Positions 1-8,131 of a DNA stretch of 12,346 nucleotides are shown piece by piece (positions within the stretch are counted from its first letter, which is position 1; every line of letters begins with the position of its first letter). Location of the stretch: positions 1 through 12,346 of the forward strand of contig JAFYPS010000144.1 in assembly GCA_017547395.1 (NCBI GenBank). Direction: 5' to 3'. This stretch comes from Clostridia bacterium. Lineage in GTDB: Bacteria > Bacillota_A > Clostridia > Oscillospirales > CAG-272. The notes below the pieces were generated by a model that worked only from the letters and a program-made list of their open reading frames with translations, was not told the origin of the DNA and did no database searches. The position numbers and the translations under genes are program-made.

Positions 1-6
1 AAAGTG

Positions 7-52
7 TAAAATTGAAAATTAAATAGTTTTCAACTTTCAACTTTCAATTTTA
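7..52. repeat. AT-rich inverted repeat before remB
   Basis: TAAAATTGAAA (7-17) is the exact reverse complement of TTTCAATTTTA (42-52). The spacer contains the short direct repeat CAACTTT (31-37, 37-43). It could be a hairpin in the remB leader or the edge of a degenerate dispersed repeat. I see no clear promoter in it, and no Shine-Dalgarno between it and the remB start. Confidence 0.4.
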
Positions 53-59
53 AATTTTT

Positions 60-323
60 ATGTACCTACATGCAGGAAATAACAAGATTATACGTACTAA
101 AAGTATAATCGGAATTTTTGATATGGACAATGCGACTTTGGGAGAGGATACGAGAAATTTTCTGAAGTCAGCAGAGAAAAAAGGAAATCTCGAATTTTCT
201 AAAGAAGAGATTCCGAAGTCATTTATTTTATATAAAAAAAGCGGTGAAGAGGCCGAGGTGTGCATTTCACAGTTGTCTACACTTTCTCTCACAAGCCGAA
301 TCAAAAAGCCAAGCTATAAATAA
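60..323 (+). CDS. remB: RemB-like extracellular matrix regulator (DUF370-type)
   Basis: This 87-residue protein resembles the small RemA/RemB (YaaB) DNA-binding regulators, known in Bacillus for controlling matrix genes. Family-like features are the start MYLHAGNNKII, the following IIGIFDMDNAT stretch, a central PKSFILY strand, and CISQLSTLSL near residues 68-77. The position just before gyrB also fits: in B. subtilis yaaB (remB) lies between recF and gyrB. The ATG at 60 is preceded only by AT-rich sequence with no Shine-Dalgarno, but the conserved MYLH start makes the choice likely. gyrB begins 34 nt after the stop, so the two may be co-transcribed. The family call is by recognition of sequence style; its targets in this organism are unknown. 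Confidence 0.8.
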   Translation: MYLHAGNNKIIRTKSIIGIFDMDNATLGEDTRNFLKSAEKKGNLEFSKEEIPKSFILYKKSGEEAEVCISQLSTLSLTSRIKKPSYK

Positions 324-336
324 TTAACACGTATAA

Positions 337-2286
<1,950 letters not shown>

Positions 2287-2390
2287 TTTTCCACATTTTA
2301 AATTCAGTTTAGAATATAGTATTTATAAGCAATTTTAATACTTTTCCACATAAAGTTATCCACAGTAAAAATTGTGGATAAAGTGGATAA
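2287..2390. promoter_or_regulatory. DnaA-box cluster with AT-rich stretch (possible origin element)
   Basis: Five 9-mers match or nearly match the DnaA box TTATCCACA. TTTTCCACA is at 2287-2295 and 2342-2350 on the + strand, a perfect TTATCCACA is at 2356-2364, a perfect box lies on the - strand at 2373-2381 (read TGTGGATAA), and a one-mismatch - strand box (AGTGGATAA) abuts it at 2382-2390. The first two fit the looser consensus TTWTNCACA. The interval 2296-2341 is almost entirely A/T and could serve as an unwinding element. The first box begins directly after the gyrB stop. Origin function is inferred from box density. DnaA titration or DnaA-controlled transcription of the downstream genes would look similar. 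Confidence 0.7.
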
Positions 2391-2409
2391 GTGCAATGAA
2401 AAACCATAA

Positions 2410-2531
2410 GGCTTCCCCCTTGGGGGAAGCTGTCAGCGCGAGCTGACTGATGAGGGGCATCAAAGTAAACGCCGCTTTGCGGCTACCCCTCATCCGATGC
2501 TTACGCATCACCTTCCCCCGAGGGGGAAGGC
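2410..2531. repeat. Cloverleaf-like palindromic repeat (MITE/REP-like)
   Basis: Five stems pack into 122 bp. They are GCTTCCCCC/GGGGGAAGC (2411-2430), GTCAGC/GCTGAC with loop GCGA (2432-2447), a long-range GATGAGGGG/CCCCTCATC pair (2449-2457 with 2486-2494) enclosing GCCGC-TTT-GCGGC (2471-2483), GATGC-TTAC-GCATC (2496-2509), and CCTTCCCCC/GGGGGAAGG (2511-2530). The two end hairpins make imperfect terminal inverted repeats. It resembles palindromic elements seen in many copies in gut Clostridia, from general recall rather than a search. Its last bases GGGGGAAGG fall 10 nt before the DUF559 start and could act as that gene's Shine-Dalgarno. Confidence 0.75.
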
Positions 2532-2540
2532 GTAAAAACT

Positions 2541-2888
2541 ATGAATAGAATAAAAAATTATAAACTAACAGGTAATGCTAAAAGTTTAAGAAAAAATATG
2601 ACTCCTGAAGAAAAACATCTCTGGTATGATTTTCTTAAAAAATTACCTGTTAACGTAAACAGACAAAAAGTAATTGGAAATTATATTGTAGATTTTTATT
2701 GTGCCAAAGAAAAAATAGTTATCGAGCTTGATGGATCTCAACATTTTGAAAGTGAAAAAGATGCTGAAAGAGATAAATATTTAGAAAGTCTTGGAATTAA
2801 GGTTTTAAGATATTGGAACGAAGATTTGCACGATAATTTCAAAGGTGTTTGCGAAGATATAGAAAATCATTTGAACATTATTTATTAG
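2541..2888 (+). CDS. DUF559 / Vsr-like endonuclease domain protein
   Basis: This 115-residue protein has the layout of DUF559 proteins, which share the PD-(D/E)XK fold of very-short-patch-repair endonucleases. The start has the typical ARxLRxxMTPEE-like segment (KSLRKNMTPEEKHLW, 15-28). The nuclease-like core has VDFYC with D51, then IELDGSQHF with E62, D64 and H68, and the end is LGIKVLRYWNEDL (84-96). Family members are generally uncharacterised and often lie next to mobile or repeat DNA; substrate and activity are unknown here. Its base composition is strikingly AT-rich (about a quarter to a third GC by eye) compared with the flanking gyrase genes. It sits between two repeats in the gyrB-gyrA gap, which suggests an acquired insertion. 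The ATG at 2541 is favoured by the GGAAGG sequence 10 nt upstream. Confidence 0.88.
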   Translation: MNRIKNYKLTGNAKSLRKNMTPEEKHLWYDFLKKLPVNVNRQKVIGNYIVDFYCAKEKIVIELDGSQHFESEKDAERDKYLESLGIKVLRYWNEDLHDNFKGVCEDIENHLNIIY

Positions 2889-2889
2889 T

Positions 2890-2943
2890 TTCAAAAGTTT
2901 TTGAAAGGTGCAGGAAAACTTTTTACAAAAAGTTTTCCTTGCA
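2890..2943. repeat. Hairpin repeat upstream of gyrA, copy 1
   Basis: GGAAAACTTTTT (2913-2924) pairs with AAAAAGTTTTCC (2927-2938), inside an outer TGCA...TTGCA (2909-2912, 2940-2943). A close copy in the same orientation lies at 8069-8119, just before rimO. The shared left part is the CAAAA...TTTTTGAA(A/G)GGTGCAG segment. The structure could weakly terminate transcription from the DUF559 gene or structure the gyrA leader, which begins 16 nt later. Confidence 0.7.
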
Positions 2944-2959
2944 AAATTAATTAACAACA

Positions 2960-5449
2960 ATGAGTAAAAGAACTAAAATTACAAACGAATCTATAGAGTT
3001 TCCCGAGCAGAAGATAGTTCCCGTCAATATGGAAAAGCAGGTGCGTCAGGGCTTTATCGAATATTCGATGAGTGTTATTACCAGCCGTGCGCTCCCCGAC
3101 GTGCGCGACGGTATGAAGCCCGGTCAGCGCCGCATACTCTATGCTATGTATGAGGACAACCTCACTCACGACAAGCCTTTCCGCAAGTCTGCAACGACAG
3201 TTGGTAATGTGCTTGGACGCTATCATCCGCACGGTGACTCTGCCGTTTACGGTACAATGGTACGTATGGCGCAGGACTTCTCCTACCGCTATCCGCTTAT
3301 CAAGGGACAGGGTAACTTCGGTAACATCGACGGAGACGGCGCGGCTGCATACCGTTATACCGAGGCAAAGCTTTCAAAAATCGCGGACCTTATGATGACC
3401 GACATCGAAAAGAACGTCGTAAATATGGTTCCGAACTTTGATAATACGAGAAGCGAGCCTACAGTGCTTCCTTCGCGCTTTCCGAACCTTCTTGTAAACG
3501 GTGCTATGGGTATTGCCGTAGGTATGGCTACCAATATCCCCACACACAATCTCGGTGAGGTAATCGACGGTACCCTTGCAATGATGGATAATCCCGAAAT
3601 TACCACTTCCGAGCTTATGGAGCATATCAAGGGACCCGATTTTCCGACCTATGCAACTATTTACGGTACCAAGGGCATCCGCGATGCATACGAAACGGGT
3701 AAGGGACGTATAGTAGTCCGCGCTACCTGCGATATGGACGAGGATGAGCATGCGCTCATTTTCACCGAAATTCCCTATATGGTCAACAAGAGCCAGCTTG
3801 TAAAGAACATTGCCGACCTTGTTAACGATAAGCGTATCGAGGGAATCTCGGATATCCGCGACGAAAGCGGTCAGGCGGGTATGCGAATTGTTGTAGAGTG
3901 CAAGAGAGATGCAAATCTTCAGGTAGTTCTGAATCAGCTTTACCGTTTCTCCGAGCTGCAGAGTACGTTCTCTGTAAATATGCTCGCACTCGATAACGGT
4001 GTGCCTAAGATTTTCACTCTCCGTGAGATTCTTGCAAACTATATTGCATTCCAGAAAGAAGTTATCACCCGCCGCACACAGTTTGACCTTGACAAAACCC
4101 TTGCAGAAATGCATATTTACGAGGGTTATAAGATTGCGCTCGACCATATCGACGAAATTATCGAGCTTATCAAGAAGAGCGAGTCGGTTGCTGCTGCAAA
4201 GGTTGCTCTTATGGAGCGTTTCGGACTTTCCGAAAAGCAGGCTCAGGCAATTGTCGAGATGACACTCGGACGTCTCAGCGGTATGGAACGTAAAAAGATC
4301 GAGGATCGCCTTGCATTCCTTAAGGAACGTGCAGACGAGCTTTCGGGAATTCTTGCGGATCCCGAAAAAATTAAGGGAATCGTTAAAGAAGAGCTTAGCG
4401 AAATCAAGGAAAAGTTCGCAGACGAACGCCGTACTGTTATCGTTGAAGCCGAGGAAGAAATCGACCTTGAGGACCTTATCGAGCGTCACGAATGCGTGCT
4501 TACTCTCACAAATTCGGGATACATCAAGCGTCTTCCCGCAGATACCTACACCGCGCAGCACCGCGGCGGCAAGGGCATTATCGGTATGACCACAAAGGAA
4601 GACGACTTTATAGAAAAGGTTATCGTTACGAACAGCCACTCCTATATTCTCTTCTTTACCAACTTCGGCAAGGTTCATATGCGCAAGGCATATCAGATTC
4701 CCGAGGCATCGAGAACTGCCAAGGGTTCAAATATCATCAATATGCTTGAAATTGAGCAGGGTGAGCGCGTAACTGCAATGATTGAGGTTATCGAATTTGT
4801 TCCCGACGCTTATCTCACTATGGTTACAAAGCGCGGTATTATCAAGCGTACCCCGCTTACCGAGTATTCATACCACCGCAAGGGCGGTAAAATCGCGCTC
4901 ACGCTTGACGAGGGTGACGAGCTTGTATTCGTTAAGCTTACCGCGGGCGATGCAGAGCTTATTATAGCAACTCACGAGGGTAATGCCGTTCGTTTTGCCG
5001 AGGAAGAGGCAAGAGCAATGGGACGTACCGCGCGCGGCGTTATCGGTATAAGAGTTATCGACGACGATTACGTTTGCGGCGTTGCGGTTGTTGAGGAAGG
5101 AAAGAAGCTTGTTACCATTACCGAAAACGGTTTCGGCAAACTTACCGAGTTTGACGATTTCCGCACAATGAAGAACCGTGGCGGTAAGGGTGTATGCGCT
5201 CACAATATCACGGAAAAGACGGGTCTCCTCACCTCTATTGCATCCGTTGACGAAAACGACGACCTTATGCTTATCACAAATTCGGGCACGGTTATCCGTA
5301 TTCCCGTTTTAGGAATTCCCACCTACTCGCGTACTGCAGGCGGCGTAATAGTTATGCGTATGGCAGACGGTGCAAAGGTTGTCAACCTTGCAAAGGTTGC
5401 AAAGGCTGACGAAGAGGAGTTAGCGGAGGAAGAAACCGTTGAAGAATAA
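2960..5449 (+). CDS. gyrA: DNA gyrase subunit A
   Basis: GyrA is the DNA breakage-reunion and wrapping subunit of gyrase. Its 829 residues are normal for the family. The N-terminal half has [19 protein letters not shown] (42-60), the quinolone-region sequence [12 protein letters not shown] (89-100) and the catalytic Tyr133 in [10 protein letters not shown], preceded by Arg132. The C-terminal beta-pinwheel carries a GyrA-box, QHRGGKG (533-539), close to the canonical Q(R/K)RGG(R/K)G. This supports gyrase rather than topoisomerase IV ParC. The protein ends in an acidic tail ([13 protein letters not shown]). Residue 98, equivalent to E. coli Asp87 and usually acidic, is Gly here. No Shine-Dalgarno precedes the ATG at 2960; the start is chosen because the protein enters the family's N-terminal region normally from it. 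A hairpin repeat ends 16 nt upstream. The stop overlaps the next gene by 11 nt. Confidence 0.98.
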   Translation: MSKRTKITNESIEFPEQKIVPVNMEKQVRQGFIEYSMSVITSRALPDVRDGMKPGQRRILYAMYEDNLTHDKPFRKSATTVGNVLGRYHPHGDSAVYGTMVRMAQDFSYRYPLIKGQGNFGNIDGDGAAAYRYTEAKLSKIADLMMTDIEKNVVNMVPNFDNTRSEPTVLPSRFPNLLVNGAMGIAVGMATNIPTHNLGEVIDGTLAMMDNPEITTSELMEHIKGPDFPTYATIYGTKGIRDAYETGKGRIVVRATCDMDEDEHALIFTEIPYMVNKSQLVKNIADLVNDKRIEGISDIRDESGQAGMRIVVECKRDANLQVVLNQLYRFSELQSTFSVNMLALDNGVPKIFTLREILANYIAFQKEVITRRTQFDLDKTLAEMHIYEGYKIALDHIDEIIELIKKSESVAAAKVALMERFGLSEKQAQAIVEMTLGRLSGMERKKIEDRLAFLKERADELSGILADPEKIKGIVKEELSEIKEKFADERRTVIVEAEEEIDLEDLIERHECVLTLTNSGYIKRLPADTYTAQHRGGKGIIGMTTKEDDFIEKVIVTNSHSYILFFTNFGKVHMRKAYQIPEASRTAKGSNIINMLEIEQGERVTAMIEVIEFVPDAYLTMVTKRGIIKRTPLTEYSYHRKGGKIALTLDEGDELVFVKLTAGDAELIIATHEGNAVRFAEEEARAMGRTARGVIGIRVIDDDYVCGVAVVEEGKKLVTITENGFGKLTEFDDFRTMKNRGGKGVCAHNITEKTGLLTSIASVDENDDLMLITNSGTVIRIPVLGIPTYSRTAGGVIVMRMADGAKVVNLAKVAKADEEELAEEETVEE
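5425..5429 (+). promoter_or_regulatory. Ribosome binding site for lipoprotein gene
   Basis: GGAGG lies inside the end of gyrA, 9 nt before the TTG at 5439. It fixes that TTG as the likely start, as no ATG is available before the signal peptide. Confidence 0.7.
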
Positions 5450-6023
5450 ACTTCTTTTGTGTTTACTTCTTGTTTTAACCGTTTTTTTAGCTTCCTGCGG
5501 CAAGGATAAAATAACTTTCGGCGAGATAAAAGAGGTTTTACCCACGCTTGTTGAAAACTCAAAGGCTCTTAACGAAATCTATTTCGGTATCGGCTTTAAA
5601 CCTCTCGGAGAGGGCTCGCTTGACGAGCTTGTCGGATATTATTACGTCGACTGCGACGAGTACGGTCTGTATTCTGTAAGCGATATCAAGGATGCAACCG
5701 AAAAAATATTCACAAAGGAATATGCCGCATTGCTCTACAAGGGTGCTTTTGACGGTCTTGTTAATGAAAACGTTATAATCTCGCCAAAATATGTCGAGGG
5801 TACGTACGGACTTATGCAGTCTATGCGTGCAGACGTTTACGATCTTTGCGACAGAGAATATCATTACGATACGCTCAATATCGTAAAATCGGACAATGAG
5901 AGAATGACCGTTTCTCTTGAAAGCGTAGCAGACGGCAACGTTTCAAAGTTTGAAATGATAGTCGTCCGCTCTGTAGACGAAAACGGTGATTATCAGTATA
6001 GACTCGACAGTCCGACGTATTAA
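5439..6023 (+). CDS. Putative lipoprotein of unknown function
   Basis: I do not recognise a named family. The 194-residue product begins [20 protein letters not shown], a type II signal peptide with positive residues 2-4, a hydrophobic core and a lipobox LASC with the lipidated Cys20. It should therefore be anchored to the outer face of the membrane. The mature part is mixed alpha/beta, with aromatic-rich segments ([43 protein letters not shown]) and the end [10 protein letters not shown]. The pattern loosely recalls small clostridial lipoproteins of the IseA/YoeB type (peptidoglycan endopeptidase inhibitors), but this is a weak impression. Translation starts at TTG, backed by GGAGG 9 nt upstream, and overlaps gyrA by 11 nt, so it is probably co-translated with gyrA. 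A REP-like pair follows 11 nt after the stop. Confidence 0.8.
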   Translation: MKNKLLLCLLLVLTVFLASCGKDKITFGEIKEVLPTLVENSKALNEIYFGIGFKPLGEGSLDELVGYYYVDCDEYGLYSVSDIKDATEKIFTKEYAALLYKGAFDGLVNENVIISPKYVEGTYGLMQSMRADVYDLCDREYHYDTLNIVKSDNERMTVSLESVADGNVSKFEMIVVRSVDENGDYQYRLDSPTY

Positions 6024-6034
6024 AAAATAGCAAA

Positions 6035-6105
6035 GGTAGGGGACGGCGCCTACGACGTCCCGTTTTTGCAAAGGTTCGCGGGCTGTCGAGGGCGCCAGCC
6101 CCTAC
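6035..6105. repeat. REP-like pair, reverse orientation (copy 1)
   Basis: Two GC-rich imperfect palindromes face each other. Unit 6035-6062 has stem GGGACG/CGTCCC, and unit 6079-6105 has stem GGGCTG/CAGCCC in reverse. They are joined by GTTTTTGCAAAGGTTCG. The pair is the reverse complement, with a few mismatches, of the cores at 7956-8026 and 9497-9603. Unit 6035-6062 is identical over 28 nt to 10376-10403 inside the transposase gene. The outer terminal repeats of the other copies are not evident here. The structure may dampen transcription between the lipoprotein gene and recA. Confidence 0.85.
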
Positions 6106-6136
6106 GGTTATCTATAACTTAAATTGTAATTCTTTG

Positions 6137-6159
6137 GTTCTTTCTTGAGAAGAAAGAAC
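6137..6159. promoter_or_regulatory. Perfect hairpin in recA upstream region (1)
   Basis: GTTCTTTCTT (6137-6146) and AAGAAAGAAC (6150-6159) form a 10-bp perfect stem with a GAG loop. No U-run follows, so it is not an ordinary terminator. Function is unknown; operator or leader RNA structure are both possible. Confidence 0.5.
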
Positions 6160-6173
6160 ACCTCTTGCATCTG

Positions 6174-6199
6174 ATTGTATTTTCGGGGGAAAATACAAT
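6174..6199. promoter_or_regulatory. Perfect palindrome directly before recA RBS (2)
   Basis: ATTGTATTTTC (6174-6184) and GAAAATACAAT (6189-6199) form an 11-bp perfect inverted repeat around GGGG. It ends 5 nt before AAAGGA (6205-6210), the recA Shine-Dalgarno. The position suggests an operator or a translational control hairpin for recA. It does not contain the Firmicutes LexA-box core GAACNNNNGTTC. Confidence 0.5.
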
Positions 6200-6220
6200 A
6201 TTTGAAAGGAATTTTAAAAA

Positions 6221-7330
6221 ATGAAAGCAACAACTAAGAAGGCAAATGAAGCAGTGGAGAACACTGCCGAAAACAGAGCAAAGGCACTTGGTACGGCTCT
6301 TTCTCAGATTCAGAAGGACTACGGCAAGGGCGCAATTATGAAGCTTGGCGACTCGGTTGAGGGTGACATTCCTTCAATTTCCACGGGTTCGATTTCGCTT
6401 GACCTTGCACTCGGTGTCGGCGGAGTTCCGCGCGGCAGAATTATCGAGGTTTACGGTCCCGAATCGAGTGGTAAGACCACTGTTGCGCTCCATATGATTG
6501 CCGAGGCGCAGAAGGCGGGCGGCGAGGCGGCGTTTATCGACGCAGAGCACGCGCTTGACCCGAGATATGCAAAGAAGCTTGGCGTAAATATCAATGACCT
6601 TCTCGTTTCTCAGCCCGACTGCGGAGAGGACGCACTTTCTATTGCCGAGGCACTTGTGCGCTCGGGTGCAATCGACATCGTTGTTATCGACTCTGTTGCG
6701 GCACTTGTTCCGCGTCAGGAAATCGACGGTGATATGGGCTCTTCTCACGTCGGACTTCAGGCACGTCTTATGTCGCAGGCAATGCGTAAGCTCTCGGGCG
6801 TAGTTTCAAAGAACAATTGCGTCGTGGTATTTATCAACCAGCTTCGTGACAAGGTTGGCGTAGTTTACGGCAATCCCGAGGTTACAAGCGGCGGTAACGC
6901 GCTCAAATATTACGCGTCCGTCCGTATCGACGTGCGCAAAAAGGAGCCTTTAAAGCAGGCAGGCGGCGACGTTTACGGAAATCACATCAAGTGCAAGGTC
7001 GTAAAGAACAAGGTTGCGCCTCCGTTCCGCTGCGCAGAATTCGACATTATCTTTGGCAAGGGCATTTCCAAGATTGGTGAAATAATCGACATTGGCGAAA
7101 TGCTCGGCATTATCAAAAAGAGCGGCTCCTGGTTCTCCTACGGTGAGGACAGAATCGGTCAGGGCAAGGATAACGTGCGCAAATTCCTCGAAACGCATCC
7201 CGAAATTGCCGATGAATTCGAGGCAAAGGTACGCGAGGCGGCAAAGCCCGAGCTTCTCGACGAGGAAATTGAAAACTCCTTTGAGCTTGACGACGAGTTC
7301 GACGTAAGAGAGTTTGAGCTTGACGAGTGA
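6221..7330 (+). CDS. recA: Recombinase RecA
   Basis: RecA is the ATP-dependent strand-exchange protein of homologous recombination and the co-protease that triggers the SOS response. Its 369 residues are near normal, with numbering about 13 above E. coli. It has Walker [10 protein letters not shown] (79-87), catalytic Glu109 in DAEHALDP, Walker B IVVID (153-157), and the Gln207 switch in FINQLR. Loop L2 reads [19 protein letters not shown], with Tyr216 where E. coli has Phe203. The usual GDSH before loop L1 is GSSH (173-176). The acidic C-terminal tail (roughly 343-369) is strong. The ATG at 6221 follows AAAGGA with 10 nt spacing. Two perfect palindromes lie upstream. Its stop overlaps the recX start by 4 nt, so the pair forms a coupled operon. 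Confidence 0.98.
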   Translation: MKATTKKANEAVENTAENRAKALGTALSQIQKDYGKGAIMKLGDSVEGDIPSISTGSISLDLALGVGGVPRGRIIEVYGPESSGKTTVALHMIAEAQKAGGEAAFIDAEHALDPRYAKKLGVNINDLLVSQPDCGEDALSIAEALVRSGAIDIVVIDSVAALVPRQEIDGDMGSSHVGLQARLMSQAMRKLSGVVSKNNCVVVFINQLRDKVGVVYGNPEVTSGGNALKYYASVRIDVRKKEPLKQAGGDVYGNHIKCKVVKNKVAPPFRCAEFDIIFGKGISKIGEIIDIGEMLGIIKKSGSWFSYGEDRIGQGKDNVRKFLETHPEIADEFEAKVREAAKPELLDEEIENSFELDDEFDVREFELDE

Positions 7331-7911
7331 TTAGTTTAGTTTCGTTTACATATACCGACGGCGGCGACGGTGTCAGAATTTATGCCGTCCGCGGAGATGA
7401 AAAATGTACCCTGACCGTTTGTGCCGAGGATTTTCTTGAGCTTGGAATAGTCAAGGGCGATATTTCGGACCATGATTTTCTCGAAATAGAGCGCGCCGCG
7501 CTCTATTACAAGGCCTACCGCACGGCACTTCGCATACTTAGTTTCGGACAGTGCTCCGAAAAAAGACTTTACGAAAAGCTTCGCGGACGCTCCTTTTCGC
7601 ACGAGGCATCGCTTTTTGCCGCTAAAAAGGCGGCTAAAGGCGGATACGTAGACGAGAAGAGGCAGATTGAAAGCTATGTCCGCACGCTTGTCGAAAAAAA
7701 ACTTTGCGGCAGACGGAAAATTCTGCCGTATCTGCTCTCGCGCGGCTACTCTGCGGATAAAATAAACGAAGTTCTTGATGAAAATTATTCGGACAGTGAT
7801 TTCAAAAGGACAAAAAAAGAATTCTTACTCAAAACTTTCGGCAAATGCTCGCCCGAAAGCCGCGAGGAAGCCGAAGAAATGAAAAAAGCCCTGTATAAAC
7901 AAGGGTTTTGA
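7327..7911 (+). CDS. recX: Regulatory protein RecX
   Basis: RecX binds RecA filaments and limits their extension. The 194-residue length and the tandem three-helix repeats fit the family: [25 protein letters not shown] (about 66-90), then [52 protein letters not shown] (about 102-153). The first ~55 residues are a beta-like N-terminal region typical of Firmicutes RecX. The start is GTG inside the sequence GTGA, overlapping the recA stop. There is no good Shine-Dalgarno and no nearby alternative ATG, so translational coupling to recA is likely. A TIR-bounded REP element begins 13 nt after the stop. Confidence 0.92.
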   Translation: MISLVSFTYTDGGDGVRIYAVRGDEKCTLTVCAEDFLELGIVKGDISDHDFLEIERAALYYKAYRTALRILSFGQCSEKRLYEKLRGRSFSHEASLFAAKKAAKGGYVDEKRQIESYVRTLVEKKLCGRRKILPYLLSRGYSADKINEVLDENYSDSDFKRTKKEFLLKTFGKCSPESREEAEEMKKALYKQGF

Positions 7912-7924
7912 AAAGATAAATTAA

Positions 7925-8057
7925 AGTTTACGGGAGCATCTATGTCAATGACAATGTAGGGGCTGGCGCCTTCGACAGCCCGCGAACCCTTGCAAAAACG
8001 GGACGTCGAGGGCGCCGTCCCCTACCGCATTTGTTGGGTTTTGTGTTTTCATAAACA
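7925..8057 (+). mobile_element. TIR-bounded REP-pair element (copy 2)
   Basis: This 133-bp element has a core of two palindromic units, 7956-7982 (stem GGGCTG/CAGCCC) and 7999-8026 (stem GGGACG/CGTCCC), joined by a CGAACCCTTGCAAAAA linker. The flanks GAGCATCTATGTCAATGACA and CGCATTTGTTGGGTTTTGTG are shared with the copy at 9466-9634 in the same orientation. The ends, AGTTTACGGGAGCA and TGTTTTCATAAACA, form an imperfect inverted repeat; the right end carries the TGTTTATG terminus on its reverse strand. Unit 7999-8026 is identical over 28 nt to 10562-10589 within the transposase gene. It has no coding capacity and is probably non-autonomous. Confidence 0.8.
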
Positions 8058-8068
8058 ATAATTTACCT

Positions 8069-8119
8069 CAAAAATTTTTGAAGGGTGCAGGGAAACTTTT
8101 TATAAAAAGTTTCCTTGCA
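8069..8119. repeat. Hairpin repeat upstream of rimO, copy 2
   Basis: This is a close relative of the repeat at 2890-2943. GGAAACTTTTT (8091-8101) pairs with AAAAAGTTTCC (8104-8114) inside an outer TGCA...TTGCA. It is in the same orientation and ends 12 nt before the rimO start, just as the other copy ends 16 nt before gyrA. Confidence 0.7.
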
Positions 8120-8131
8120 GTATTTTTTCGT

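Noticed and set aside
2296..2341. DnaA-trio (BUS-type) motif beside the DnaA boxes
   Set aside because: A few TAG triplets occur, but I could not find a run at the expected spacing from a box, so I do not claim it.
2913..2938. Intrinsic terminator after the DUF559 gene
   Set aside because: The stem is mostly A/T with no following U-run (TTGCAAAATT), and a copy of the same repeat occurs before rimO, so it is listed as a repeat instead.
3374..4678. 434-residue open frame on the - strand opposite gyrA
   Set aside because: It lies wholly antisense to a certain gyrA, has no recognisable domain or Shine-Dalgarno, and is a by-product of gyrA codon bias.
6137..6199. LexA operator of the GAACNNNNGTTC type
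   Set aside because: Neither palindrome contains that core; the first has GTTC and GAAC in the opposite order and too far apart.
8078..8131. Upstream in-frame start for rimO adding 18 residues
   Set aside because: The extra residues are translated from the hairpin repeat; RimO proteins begin at MKIGFVSLGCSKN or equivalent.
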